NCBI GenBank assembly: GCA_018821435.1 | Contig: JAHJME010000009.1 | Span: 248,001 to 312,000, forward strand | Direction: 5' to 3' | Length of the DNA stretch: 64,000 nt | Origin: Alphaproteobacteria bacterium | GTDB taxonomy: Bacteria > Pseudomonadota > Alphaproteobacteria > Caulobacterales > Caulobacteraceae | Part shown: one piece after another, positions 1 to 8,960 of the stretch | Layout of the letters: each line of letters begins with the position of its first letter | Numbering within the stretch: position 1 is the first letter of the stretch | The notes under the pieces: model-generated | Told to the model about the DNA's origin: nothing | What the model saw: only the letters and a program-made list of their open reading frames with translations | Databases searched by the model: none | Program-made: the position numbers and the translations under genes

Positions 1-1280
1 CGACGACGCAGACCGGCGTGGCCGTCGCGCCGAACCTGGACCGCCGCTACGCCTACGGCTCGTCGGAGAACGTCAGCGAGTCCTACGGCACCTTCGGCCA
101 GTTCGACTGGCAGGCGACCGACCAGCTGAAGTTCACCGCCGGCATCCGCTACACCTACGACCGCAAGCGCTCGTTCGAGAGCGCCCGGCTGTTCTGCCTC
201 TATACCGCCAGCTGCCCGATCAGCACGCTGACCGGCCGTCCGGTGGACATCACCGACGCCGCGGCGCCGGGTGTCAGCACCGACCCCTCGATCTATCTCG
301 CCGCCTACACCGACCCCACCACCGGGTTCCGGCATCGTGGCCTGAAGAACAGCTGGAGCGCCGTCACCGGCACCCTGGGCGTCGACTGGAAGCCGGACGC
401 CGACACGCTGGCCTATGCCAAGTACACCCGCGGCTACAAGGCGGGCGGCTTCAACTCCGGCACCACGACCCTCACGCCCAATGTGACGACGGGCAAGGAA
501 ACCATCGACGCCTACGAGGTCGGCCTGAAGAAGACCCTCGGGGGCCGCCTGCAGGTCAACGGCTCGGCGTTCTACTACGACTACCAGGACATCCAGGTGC
601 CGATCTCCGGCCTGGACCCGGTCACCAGCCTTAGCGTCACGCGCTTCTTCAACATGCCCAAGGCCCGCATCCTCGGCCTCGAGCTGGAGTCGATCTGGCA
701 GCCCATCGAGAACCTGCAGATCCTGGCGAACTACTCCTATCTGAACGCCGAACTGCGCAAGGCCTGCTGCTTCCAGGACCCCGATGACCCGCGCGGCCAG
801 CTGCCGGGCGTCGTTCTGTCGGGCAACACCGCGGCGGCCCTCTCGCCGACCACCGCGACCGGCGCGCTCAACACCACGGCGCTGAACCAGGACCTCAAGG
901 GCAACCCCCTGCCCTCGTCCACGCCGCACCGCGTGACCATCAACACCAACTACACGTGGGAATTCGAACCCGGCAACGTGACGCTCTCGGCGACCTACGT
1001 CTGGCGGGCGGCGACCTACTATTCGATCTTCACCGACTACTTCAACAAGGCCAAGTCGTTCGGCCAGACCGACCTGCGCGTCCTGTTCAACGACAAGGAC
1101 GATAAGTGGACGGCGATCGGCTACGTGAAGAACGCCTTCGACACCCGCGGTTCGGCCGGCACCAACGGCACCCGGATCCCCAGCTTCCTGCCGGGGCAAC
1201 CGAACTACGGCTTCGTCAACCAGACCTATTCCTACGTCCCGCCCCGCACCTACGGCGTGGAACTGCAATACCGCTTCTAG
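1..1280 (+). CDS. TonB-dependent receptor, C-terminal part (cut by window edge)
   Basis: The reading frame is already open at base 3 and runs to TAG at 1278-1280, giving 425 residues of a larger protein whose start lies outside the window. Repeated alternating beta-strand segments (for example FTAGIRYTYDRKR, YAKYTRGYKAGGFN) and the end TYGVELQYRF, with a terminal aromatic residue, are typical of the 22-strand outer-membrane barrel of TonB-dependent receptors. The plug domain and TonB box are not visible. In this family the barrel imports siderophores, vitamins or oligomeric and aromatic nutrients. The secreted intradiol dioxygenase-like gene follows 166 bases downstream, so an aromatic substrate is possible, but this is inference. 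A strong terminator follows the stop. Confidence 0.9.
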   Translation, partial: TTQTGVAVAPNLDRRYAYGSSENVSESYGTFGQFDWQATDQLKFTAGIRYTYDRKRSFESARLFCLYTASCPISTLTGRPVDITDAAAPGVSTDPSIYLAAYTDPTTGFRHRGLKNSWSAVTGTLGVDWKPDADTLAYAKYTRGYKAGGFNSGTTTLTPNVTTGKETIDAYEVGLKKTLGGRLQVNGSAFYYDYQDIQVPISGLDPVTSLSVTRFFNMPKARILGLELESIWQPIENLQILANYSYLNAELRKACCFQDPDDPRGQLPGVVLSGNTAAALSPTTATGALNTTALNQDLKGNPLPSSTPHRVTINTNYTWEFEPGNVTLSATYVWRAATYYSIFTDYFNKAKSFGQTDLRVLFNDKDDKWTAIGYVKNAFDTRGSAGTNGTRIPSFLPGQPNYGFVNQTYSYVPPRTYGVELQYRF

Positions 1281-1305
1281 TCGACCTTCGGGCTCGACCT
1301 GCAGG

Positions 1306-1333
1306 CGCCCCGGCCGAAAGGCCGGGGCGTTTT
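1306..1333 (+). terminator. Intrinsic terminator after TonB receptor
   Basis: A perfect 10-bp GC-rich stem (CGCCCCGGCC / GGCCGGGGCG) closes a GAAA tetraloop at 1316-1319 and is followed at once by TTTT (1330-1333). It begins 25 bases after the receptor stop codon. This is one of the two clearest rho-independent terminators in the window and separates the receptor from the following gene. Confidence 0.9.
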
Positions 1334-1446
1334 GCGTTACGGCCTCCGGTGACACGGGCTGAAACCTTCACGTAACAAGTCTGCAACATGTCCGCCTCGC
1401 GGCGTTCCTACGCCGGCTGCATCGCACGCAGCACAAAGGGACGCGC

Positions 1447-2337
1447 ATGCACGGGACCGACGACCACGACCGCGGATTGGCCTTCGACCTCCAGACGCTG
1501 GAGCGCCAGCTGCTGGCCCGGCGGCGCATGCTGGGGATGATGGCCATGGGCGGCGGCGCCCTGCTGCTGAACGCCTGCGGCGGATCCGGCGATTCCGGCT
1601 CGAGCGCGGCCACGACGACCACTACGACCACCACGACCGGCACGGGGACCACCGGGACCGGAACCACGGGGACAGGCAGCACGGCCTGCGCCGCCACGCC
1701 TACCGAGACCAACGGCCCCTACCCCGCCGACGGCTCCAACATGGCCAACGGTGTCCTGTCCAACATCCTGAACACCAGCGGCGTGGTCCGCAGCGACATC
1801 CGCGGCAGCTTCGGCGGCCTGTCGGGGACCGCCGCCGGCGTCCCGCTCACGCTGACCGTCAACCTGGTGAACACCAACGCGTCGTGCGCCGCCCTGGCCG
1901 ACTACGCCATCTACGCCTGGCACTGCGACGCCAACGGCCTCTACTCTCTGTACGACCTGCCCCAGCAGAACTACCTGCGCGGCGTCCAGGCCACCAACGC
2001 CAGCGGACAGGCCACCTTCACGACCATCTTCCCGGGCTGCTACGCCGGGCGTTATCCGCACATCCATTTCGAGGTCTATCGTTCGCTCAGCGCGGCCACG
2101 AACTACGCCAACCGGTTGCTGGTCTCCCAGTTCGCCATGCCCGCCGCGGCCTGTACCGCCGTCTATGCCGCGGGTGGCTATCCGAACAGCGCCTCGCGCT
2201 TTGCCCAGACCAACACGTCGAGCGACAACGTCTTCGGCGACAACACGGCGGCCCAGATCGCGGCCATGACGCCGGCGCTGAGCGGCAGTCCCTCGGCGGG
2301 CTACACGGGCGCGGTGACGGTGGGCCTGGCCGTCTAG
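1447..2337 (+). CDS. Secreted intradiol ring-cleavage dioxygenase-like lipoprotein
   Basis: This 296-residue protein belongs to the intradiol (catechol/protocatechuate 3,4-) dioxygenase fold, which cleaves catecholic rings with Fe(III). Residues 26-45 form an export signal with RRRMLGM (twin-arginine-like) and the lipobox LNAC. A Thr/Gly linker of about 25 residues follows. The C-terminal domain has WHCDANGLYS, then GCYAGRYPHIHFEVY, which supplies the Tyr/Tyr/His/His iron ligands expected in the family. Cytosolic pathway enzymes lack the signal and linker, so this one probably works at the cell surface or in the periplasm on polymeric or exogenous aromatics. Its stop overlaps the convergent lipoprotein gene in a shared CTAG. 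The substrate cannot be told from sequence. Confidence 0.85.
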   Translation: MHGTDDHDRGLAFDLQTLERQLLARRRMLGMMAMGGGALLLNACGGSGDSGSSAATTTTTTTTTGTGTTGTGTTGTGSTACAATPTETNGPYPADGSNMANGVLSNILNTSGVVRSDIRGSFGGLSGTAAGVPLTLTVNLVNTNASCAALADYAIYAWHCDANGLYSLYDLPQQNYLRGVQATNASGQATFTTIFPGCYAGRYPHIHFEVYRSLSAATNYANRLLVSQFAMPAAACTAVYAAGGYPNSASRFAQTNTSSDNVFGDNTAAQIAAMTPALSGSPSAGYTGAVTVGLAV

Positions 2338-2690
2338 CGACAGGCGGTGATCACGCGCTCCAGGTCGTCCAGCCGCTCCTGGCGAAGGATCCGCCCGGCG
2401 GCCAGCAGCTGGTAGCGGTCGGCGGCGCCCGGCGCCGCGCGAAGCGCCGCATCGCTGTCGGGATAGCGCGGCGCCGCCGACAAGCCCTTGGGCACGCAGC
2501 TCTTCGGGGCCGCTGGGGGCGGTGGTGGTGGTGGCGGCGGCGGCGGCTTGGGCACGACGATCACCGGCGCGGGCGCCGGCTGCGGCGCCACGGGCGTGGG
2601 CTTTACCGGGCGCAGGGTCTGACAACCGGCCAGGACCAGCGCCGCCGACGCCGCGGTCAGAACCGCCGCTGCTCGTCTCATGCCGCTCAT
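2334..2690 (-). CDS. Proline-rich small lipoprotein, o-spanin (Rz1)-like candidate
   Basis: The gene encodes 118 residues. The start at 2690 is chosen because its ATG overlaps the TGA of the upstream gene (ATGA) and puts a short hydrophobic segment ending in the lipobox LAGC near residue 26; a longer upstream extension has no coding character. After the Cys comes a Pro-rich tract with a run of eleven prolines, then a compact C-terminal domain with two further cysteines (CVPKGL and the terminal ITACR). A Pro-rich outer-membrane lipoprotein, overlapping a gene for an anchored coiled-coil protein, is the arrangement of two-component spanins. The match is architectural only. It could also be an ordinary envelope lipoprotein. 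Confidence 0.65.
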   Translation of the reverse strand: MSGMRRAAAVLTAASAALVLAGCQTLRPVKPTPVAPQPAPAPVIVVPKPPPPPPPPPPPAAPKSCVPKGLSAAPRYPDSDAALRAAPGAADRYQLLAAGRILRQERLDDLERVITACR

Positions 2691-3055
2691 TTCTTCAGGT
2701 TCGACAGCACCGCCTGGTCGGCGCTCTCCATGCGCGCGCAGGCATCGATGCCCTCGGGCTGCTGTTCCAGGAGGCGGCGCGCGCCGGGCGATGTGCCGCC
2801 GGGCGCCGAGATCCGCACCTCCCGCGTCTGGCGCGCCTCGCCGGCCGCCTGGCACGACGCCAGCTCCATGCGGAAGCCGGCTTCCGCCTTCTCCGCCGCC
2901 TGGGTCAGCTCCGCGATCCGGCTCTCATAGCGAGCGGCCTGCGAGCGCCAGTCGGCGGACACGACGCCCAGCGCAACGGCCAGCGAGATCGCCACGGCGA
3001 TCGCCACCAGCCCCGTCGCGGGGTTCACCAGGAACTGTCTCAGTCCTGCCAGCAT
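2687..3055 (-). CDS. Single-pass membrane coiled-coil protein, i-spanin (Rz)-like candidate
   Basis: The product has 122 residues. The start at 3055 is preferred because GAGGACGGAG precedes it; in-frame ATGs at 3085 and 3169 lack a comparable site. Residues 12-32 form one transmembrane helix (VAIAVAISLAVALGVV core), followed by a charged, probably coiled-coil stretch (YESRIAELTQAAEKAEAGF) and a short tail with two cysteines, presumably periplasmic. It overlaps the following lipoprotein gene by four bases, implying coupled translation. In phages such pairs fuse inner and outer membranes at lysis. No holin, endolysin or phage structural gene is present nearby, so domesticated or unrelated envelope roles are equally possible. 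Confidence 0.6.
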   Translation of the reverse strand: MLAGLRQFLVNPATGLVAIAVAISLAVALGVVSADWRSQAARYESRIAELTQAAEKAEAGFRMELASCQAAGEARQTREVRISAPGGTSPGARRLLEQQPEGIDACARMESADQAVLSNLKK

Positions 3056-3253
3056 GACTCCGTCCTCAAGCGCGCCGCCCACCATTGAACAGCCACGCCG
3101 TGGCCATTTCACGGCTGATAGAACCCGAACCGCGTCCCCGCGTGGCCGGATCGTGCGCAAACATAACACCGTCGAAGGTTTTCATTTCGTGACTTCGCGA
3201 AAACGCCGCACGCCGCGCGGGAACATCACGGCGCGACAGCCATTGTTAAGCTC

Positions 3254-3406
3254 ATGGGAAAATGGGTCGTCATCCTGCTCGCCGCCATGGTCGGTCTCGC
3301 CGTCCTGGGCTTCCTCGTCGACGCGGCGCGCGCCATCGCAGGCGTGCTGTTCGTCGGCTGTCTGCTGGTGCTGGCCGCTAAGGCCTTCACCCGCAAGCGG
3401 ACTTGA
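3254..3406 (+). CDS. Small two-helix membrane protein (50 aa)
   Basis: This short gene reads MGKWVVILLAAMVGLAVLGF at its start, continues with a second hydrophobic segment (AGVLFVGCLLVLAA) and ends in the basic tail KAFTRKRT before TGA at 3404-3406. Size and pattern resemble the DUF1328-type small membrane proteins common in proteobacteria, although I cannot confirm that family. No strong Shine-Dalgarno sequence is visible upstream. It diverges from the spanin-like pair and converges on the SPOR protein gene with a 33-base gap. A holin-like role was considered because of the neighbours, but nothing specific supports it. Confidence 0.6.
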   Translation: MGKWVVILLAAMVGLAVLGFLVDAARAIAGVLFVGCLLVLAAKAFTRKRT

Positions 3407-3439
3407 GGTCCGGCCCGGCGCGCGACGCAATGCCGCGCG

Positions 3440-4336
3440 TCAGCCGGATCGGCCCGCCCGCACGAAGCAGCCGCGACCCGCCGCCTTAAGATCGGCGCAG
3501 AAGCGCGCGGCGTCGGCGCCGTCGGTGAACCCGCCGACGACGGCGCGGCGCCATGTCTTGCCGTCCACCTGCGCGGTCTCGATCCAGGCCTTCCGGTCGC
3601 CCAGTCGCGGCTTGAGCGCGGCCAGCAGCGCGCGAGCCTCGGCCTCGGACGGCGACGATCCCACTTGCACCACCAGGCCGCCGGACTTCGGCGCGGCGGC
3701 GGCGACCGGCTTCGGCGCGGGCGTCGCGGCGGGCTTCGCGGCGGCCGGCGGAACCACGGCGGCAGGGCTTCGCGCAGGGACCGAGGGGGCGGCGGCGTGG
3801 TTCGGGGTCGACGCGTCCGGCTGCGCGACCGTCAGCGCCTGGGCCTTGAACGGCCCCTTGAAATCCTTCTCGCAGGTCGAGCGCCAGGCGGCGTCCAGCG
3901 CGGTCCCCGGCTCGGGGGTCCGCCATTCCGGCTCCGCCGACCGGAGCAGCTTGCGCTCGCCCAGCAGGTTGCGCTCCTGATAGCCGGTGGTGTCGCCCAG
4001 GCGCACCCGGCGGCTCTTGCAGTCGGCGCTCATCGACACGTGCCACGAGAGCGCGCCAGTGCGGGCATAGGTCTCCGCGCTCAGCGCCTCGGCGCGGATC
4101 ACCACCCGGGGCTCGGCCCCCGGTCCTGCCGGAAAGGTCGACACGATCGAGGTCAGCGCCTGCGGCGTCACCGCGACCACGCGCTCGGGCGCGATGTCGG
4201 TTTCGCGCTGCAGCCAGGCCAGCAGCGGCTCGCGCTCCAGCGACGGCGGAAACACAACGGCGTTCTGCGCCATGCCCAGGCTCGCCGCGGCCAGCCAGAC
4301 GCCCGCCGCGACCATCGCAACGCCGGTGAAACGCAT
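3440..4336 (-). CDS. Secreted SPOR-domain protein
   Basis: The product has 298 residues. Translation is taken from ATG 4336, which gives a clean signal peptide (MRFTGVAMVAAGVWLAAASL, cleavage near GMAQ-N). The N-terminal half is not recognised. An Ala/Pro/Lys linker (residues about 190-220) leads to a C-terminal SPOR domain of about 75 residues beginning GGLVVQVGSSPSEAEARALL and ending FCADLKAAGRGCFVRAG. SPOR domains bind denuded peptidoglycan at division septa, so a periplasmic cell-wall role is likely. Four cysteines, two of them inside SPOR, could form disulphides. About 280 non-coding bases upstream separate it from the divergent unknown gene. Confidence 0.8.
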   Translation of the reverse strand: MRFTGVAMVAAGVWLAAASLGMAQNAVVFPPSLEREPLLAWLQRETDIAPERVVAVTPQALTSIVSTFPAGPGAEPRVVIRAEALSAETYARTGALSWHVSMSADCKSRRVRLGDTTGYQERNLLGERKLLRSAEPEWRTPEPGTALDAAWRSTCEKDFKGPFKAQALTVAQPDASTPNHAAAPSVPARSPAAVVPPAAAKPAATPAPKPVAAAAPKSGGLVVQVGSSPSEAEARALLAALKPRLGDRKAWIETAQVDGKTWRRAVVGGFTDGADAARFCADLKAAGRGCFVRAGRSG

Positions 4337-4619
4337 AACTTGAACCCCTGAAACTGGTGACCGGCGGCAACCTGTTCGGGAACCGCCGCCGACGCAAGCG
4401 ATGGCCCCCCAAGCATCCGCGAATAACGATGTTCTTAACAAGTGGGCGGCAACGCGGCGGAACCCCCAAAATGGGTAGGCCAGGCGCATCGCCCGGCGGC
4501 AGTCTGCAATCCACACTCGAATCGGCGGGTTCTGATTAACTGTTCGCGGGCACCTTCCGACATCTGCAAGTACGTAAGGGGTCTCCGGGTCAGGATGCGC
4601 CGCCAATGGGACGTGATCG

Positions 4620-5750
4620 TTGAGCAAGGTCTCGGACAGGACATTTCGTAGCCTGCGCGGTCTGGAAAAGACCGCCTCGACCAGCCGCGTCCTGAACCTG
4701 GCCGCCCTGTCGACCCGCAACGCCGGCAACGCCGAGCACGAGAAGAACCCGTTCTTCCTCGCCTCCAGCCTGAACGGCGCGGTGATCGTGCGCCACCGGC
4801 TCCGCGATCAGGAACGCGATTCCTTCGACCGCATCCGCTACACCGCCACCAAGCTGATCATTCCGTTCGAACGCTCCGACCTGGGCCTGGGCGGCCGCTC
4901 CCTGTTCGTCTCCGAGCGCGGCTGGCTGGACGCCTTCGAGGAGCTGCGCGGCGAATCGCCCGACTTCGCCCGCGACGTGGCCGTGCTGGAGGCGATCGAC
5001 GAGTTGCCGTCGCTGGATCCGTTCCTGCTGCGCGAGCACATGAAGCGCCGCGGCTTCGACATCAGCCCCAGCCACTTCGAGATCTCGGCCCCCGACCTGG
5101 CCAAGATGCAGCGCTTCGTGGGCACCGAGATCGCCAAGCTGATCGAGCTGGCCTACCGCGACACCGACGGCCAGGAAGGCAACATCACCCGCCTGGTGGA
5201 GGCCCTGCTGTCGGCCAAGACCGACGACCGCCTCGAGCCCCTGCGCCTGACGCTGCGGTTGGAGAAGGAGAACTACAAGGAGGGCATCTTCGCGTGGAAG
5301 GGCTTCCTCTATTACAAGTGGGTGCTGAACACCCTGTGGGCCAATCTGCGCGACGTGTTCAGCGAGCTGGGTCGGGTGCGTGTCATCGGGCCCATCGACA
5401 CCAGCACCGCCGCCGAACTCGAATCGCTCAAGGGCCGCCTGCGCCAGAAGATGGAACGCCAGGTCAAGTCGGTGATGGGCCACCTGGGCGTCTACGACGA
5501 GGTGTTCTCCCAGCTCACGGTCGACGGCAACGCGCTGGCCTTCCGCGACTTCCTGCTGAAGTCGCCCGAGATGTTCCTGTCCCTGGGCGATGGCTGCGGC
5601 CTGGTCAGCCACATCGCCACCTACTGGCGCTACCAGTTCCCGCGCGGCAAGCCGCTGGCCGCCCAGGTGGTCGAGCTGATGGACACCCTGCAGGATTTCG
5701 AAGTCAGCCTGGGCGCCGGCGACAATCAGGAGGCCCAGCCGGCCTACTAG
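4620..5750 (+). CDS. Conserved hypothetical protein (376 aa)
   Basis: The likely start is TTG at 4620; an in-frame stop lies only two codons upstream and the next ATG is about 175 codons inside. The product is soluble, with no signal peptide or membrane helix. It is rich in charged helices, especially residues 195-300 (LTLRLEKENYKEGIFAWKGF, ESLKGRLRQKMERQVKSVMG). I do not recognise a domain. It converges on the HWE kinase gene and the two stops overlap in the palindrome CTAG (5747-5750). No function can be assigned from this sequence alone. Confidence 0.8.
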   Translation: MSKVSDRTFRSLRGLEKTASTSRVLNLAALSTRNAGNAEHEKNPFFLASSLNGAVIVRHRLRDQERDSFDRIRYTATKLIIPFERSDLGLGGRSLFVSERGWLDAFEELRGESPDFARDVAVLEAIDELPSLDPFLLREHMKRRGFDISPSHFEISAPDLAKMQRFVGTEIAKLIELAYRDTDGQEGNITRLVEALLSAKTDDRLEPLRLTLRLEKENYKEGIFAWKGFLYYKWVLNTLWANLRDVFSELGRVRVIGPIDTSTAAELESLKGRLRQKMERQVKSVMGHLGVYDEVFSQLTVDGNALAFRDFLLKSPEMFLSLGDGCGLVSHIATYWRYQFPRGKPLAAQVVELMDTLQDFEVSLGAGDNQEAQPAY

Positions 5751-7078
5751 TCGCCCAGCGACGCCTCCACGGTGCAGAGCACGCCCTCGGGCCGGAACTC
5801 CAGCCGCACCGATCCGCGCAATTCCTCGGCCAGCCCCTGTTCCAGCAACCGCGCGCCAAAGCCGCGTTGGCTGGGCGGGGCGACGGGCGGTCCCCCGCTC
5901 TCGCGCCAGGTCAGCCGCAGCCGGCCGCCATCGACTGTCCACCGCACCTCGACCTGCCCCGTCGGCCCGGACAGCGCTCCGTACTTCACCGCATTGGTCG
6001 CCAGCTCGTGCATCGCCAGGCCCAGGGCGACGGCGGTCTTGGGGTCCAGGTCGATCGCCGGCCCCTCGGCGGTCAGCCGTCCGTCGTCGGCGTGATGCGG
6101 CGCGACGGCCCCGGCCACGATGCTGCCGATCGACGCCGCCTCCCAGCTCTGGCGGGTCAGGACGTCGTGAGCCGCCGACAGCGCCGACAGCCGGCCCTCG
6201 AACGCCTCGACGGCGCTCTTCGCCATGCCGCTGGGCCGGAACGACTGCCAGGCCATCGCCTGGACGATGGCCAGGGTGTTCTTCACCCGGTGGTTCAACT
6301 CGTTGATCAACAACCGCTGGTGCTGCTCGGCGAGCTTGCGCTCGGTGATGTCCATGTTGGTGCCGACCATCCGGTTCGCGTTCCCGTCCGGTGCGTAGAG
6401 GAACCGCGCGGCCCCCTCGACCCAGCGCACCGCCCCATCCTGCCGGCGGATCCCGAAGTGGAAGGCCAGGGTCTCCTGCCCCGCCGCCACGGCGGCGTCG
6501 ACCTCGGCCCCCATCCGCGCTGCATCCTCCGGCAGGGCCAGCGCGCGCCAATGCTCGATGCGCCCGTCGAACGTGCCGGGCGCGAAGCCGAACAGCGCCT
6601 CCTGTTCGCGGTTCCAGACCACGTGGCCGCTCGGGATGTGCCAGTCGAAGATGCCGATGCCGTGCGCCTCGACGGCCAGGTCCAGCCGCTGCTGGCTGCG
6701 CCGCATCGCCCGCTCGGCCTCGGCCCGCTCGCTGATGTCGTCGATCGAGACGCCGATCCCCTCGTCCGCCAGGGGCGCGATCCGCACCTCGACGGTCCGC
6801 CCTTCGCGCAGCGCCGAGGGCGCGGTCATCCGGCCGGACTTGCGCTCGTCCATGGCCACCTGCAGCAGGCGGCCGAATTCGGTGTCGCGACCCGGGAACA
6901 GCTCCCAGAGACTTCGCCCCAGGATCTCGCCGCGCGGCATCCCGAAGAATTCCTCGGCCGAGCGATTGAACAGCACCATCCGCCAGTCGCGATCGACCGC
7001 GTAATAGACGTCGCTGATGCTCTCGAGCACCGCCGCCAGCCGTGCGTCGGCCCGGGAATCTGGCTTGGCCTTCTTCAA
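5747..7078 (-). CDS. HWE-family sensor histidine kinase with two PAS domains
   Basis: The protein has 443 residues and starts at TTG 7078, with AGGA six bases upstream. Two PAS domains (about residues 12-120 and 135-250) precede the HWE phosphoacceptor box LINELNHRVKNTLA, with His263 as the expected phosphorylation site. The HATPase part carries MHELATNAVKYGALS and the Trp-x-Glu signature WRESGG that defines the family. There is no transmembrane segment, so it is a cytosolic sensor; the second PAS could bind a small ligand or flavin, but no LOV cysteine motif is evident. It diverges from a closely similar, disrupted kinase (7199-8959), which suggests an old duplication. Its partner regulator is not obvious. 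Confidence 0.92.
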   Translation of the reverse strand: MKKAKPDSRADARLAAVLESISDVYYAVDRDWRMVLFNRSAEEFFGMPRGEILGRSLWELFPGRDTEFGRLLQVAMDERKSGRMTAPSALREGRTVEVRIAPLADEGIGVSIDDISERAEAERAMRRSQQRLDLAVEAHGIGIFDWHIPSGHVVWNREQEALFGFAPGTFDGRIEHWRALALPEDAARMGAEVDAAVAAGQETLAFHFGIRRQDGAVRWVEGAARFLYAPDGNANRMVGTNMDITERKLAEQHQRLLINELNHRVKNTLAIVQAMAWQSFRPSGMAKSAVEAFEGRLSALSAAHDVLTRQSWEAASIGSIVAGAVAPHHADDGRLTAEGPAIDLDPKTAVALGLAMHELATNAVKYGALSGPTGQVEVRWTVDGGRLRLTWRESGGPPVAPPSQRGFGARLLEQGLAEELRGSVRLEFRPEGVLCTVEASLGD

Positions 7079-7198
7079 GATTTTCCTGCACCTGTCGAAC
7101 CGTTACGCCCGATCAAGCCACACGCGGTGGCCCGCGTCACGACGGAACCCGGTCATGGCCTTGTCGCCAGCGGCTCGCTACGGTGGTGACCGACCGAA

Positions 7199-8959
7199 TT
7201 GCGCGGGCGATCTGGGAGAGTGACGATTACCGCATCGCCGGCGAGCCTGGAGGCGGCGCAGAACCGCCAGATGGCCGAGCTGTTGGACAGCATCGGCGAC
7301 GGCTTCATGGCGTTCGATTTCGACTGGCGCGTCACCTACTGCAACCGCACCGCCGAGGCGCACTACCAACTGCGCCGGCAGGACGCGATCGGCCGCGTCG
7401 CCTGGGATCTGGTCGAACTGGGCGACGATTCCGACATGCGCGCCTTCCTGGAGCGGGCCATGAACGGCCGCACCGAGGTCGAGGCCGAGGCGCAATCCGA
7501 GCTGCGCCCCGGCGTCTGGTTCCACCTGCGCGCCTTCCCGCTGGAGGCCGGCCTGGGCGTGACGTTCCGGGACGTCACCGAGCGTCGCGAACGCGTGCGC
7601 CTGGAGCGGGAGCAGGCGGCGCGGCTGGAGTTGGCCCTGGCCACCTCCGGCTTCGGCGACTGGCGCTGGGACATGGCCACCGACCTGGCCGACATGTCGC
7701 CCCGCGCCGCCGAGATGGTCGGACTCTTGGACGGCCCCACGATGACCTGGACGCAGATGCTGGAGCACGTCCATCCCGAGGATCGCGAGCTGGCCCAGCT
7801 GGCCGTCGGCCAGGCGCTGCAGGACCGCACCGCCTATGAGGTCGAGTACCGCATCGTCCGTCCCACCGATCAGGTGGAGCGCTGGATCCGGATCCGGGGC
7901 CGGGTGCTGACGGACGATCAGGACCAGGCTGTCGGCATGCTGGGCGTGCTGGCGGACATCACCGAGGCCAAGCTCGAAGACGCCCGGATCCGCGCCGACC
8001 GCGCGCGTCTGGCCGAGAGCGAGGCGCGGTTCCGCGCCATGGCCGACAGCGCCCCCTCCCCGATCTGGGTCACCGACGCGAACGGCAGCCTGGAATTCGC
8101 CAACCGCGCGTTCCGAGACATGGCCGGCCTGCCGCTGGAAGAGCTAACCGGCGACGCCTGGGGTCGGCTGCTGCACCCGGACGACCGCGCCCATGTCGCC
8201 CAGGCGCGGGCCCTGGCGCGCTCGGATCTGCGGCCCAACAGCTGGGAAGCCCGCTTCCGCGTCGACGACGAATGGCGCTGGATGCGAACCGCCTCCCGCG
8301 CCCGCTTCGACGAGGCCGGGGTCTTCCAGGGTTACGTCGGCCTGGCCATGGACGTCACCGACACCCGGCTGGCCGAGGACCGCCAGCGCCTGCTGATCAA
8401 CGAGCTGAACCACCGGGTCAAGAACACCCTGGCCACCATCCAGTCCCTGGCCCGCCAGACCCTGCGCGCCGGCGTGTCGGTGATGGATGCGCGCGAGCGG
8501 CTGACGGAACGGCTGCTCGCCCTATCCGCCGCCCACAACGTCCTGACCCGCGAGAACTGGGAAAGCGCCGACATCGCCGATATCGCCCGCGAGGCGGTGC
8601 GGCCCTACGACGATCCGCCGGGGGCGCGCATCGCGATCGACGGCCCCCGCGCCCGGCTGGCGCCCAATGTGGCGCTGGCCATCTCCATGGCCCTGCATGA
8701 ACTGGCCACCAACGCCTAGAAGTACGGCGCGCTGTCGGTGGCGACCGGCCGGGTCAGCCTGCGATGGGCGCTCGATCCGACCGGCGAGGCGGTCGATCTG
8801 GAGTGGCGGGAGTCGGGCGGCCCCGCCGTCGCGCGCCCGACGGCCACCGGCTTCGGCTCGCGGCTGCTGTCGGGCCTGACGGGCGAACTGGGCGCGCCGG
8901 CCGCGATCGACTACGCCCGCGACGGCCTGGTCTGCCGTCTGCGCGCGCCGGTCACCTGA
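7199..8959 (+). pseudogene. HWE histidine kinase interrupted by an in-frame amber codon
   Basis: The frame runs without a shift from TTG 7199 (or GTG 7220) to TGA 8957-8959, 586 codons, apart from one TAG at 8717-8719. The part before it has three PAS segments and the H-box LINELNHRVKNTLATIQS (His405). The stop falls inside the ATP-binding N-box: ATNA, then TAG, then KYGALS. The intact neighbour reads ATNAVKYGALS at this point. After the stop the same frame continues with the family Trp-x-Glu signature (EWRESGGPAV). Kinase activity should be lost unless TAG is read through. A sequencing error is also possible. The N-terminal 506 residues could still act as a truncated sensor or decoy. Confidence 0.85.
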
Positions 8960-8960
8960 G

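Noticed and set aside
2522..2556. GGT/GGC trinucleotide run as a regulatory repeat
   Set aside because: It is simply the coding sequence of the polyproline stretch of the minus-strand lipoprotein.
3254..3406. Holin for the spanin-like pair
   Set aside because: It is on the opposite strand, lacks charged holin termini beyond a basic tail, and better resembles a common small membrane protein type.
4590..7091. Several long frames antisense to the unknown gene and the HWE kinase
   Set aside because: They are rich in Arg, Gly and Ala in the way expected of opposite-strand frames in high-GC DNA and have no recognisable motifs.
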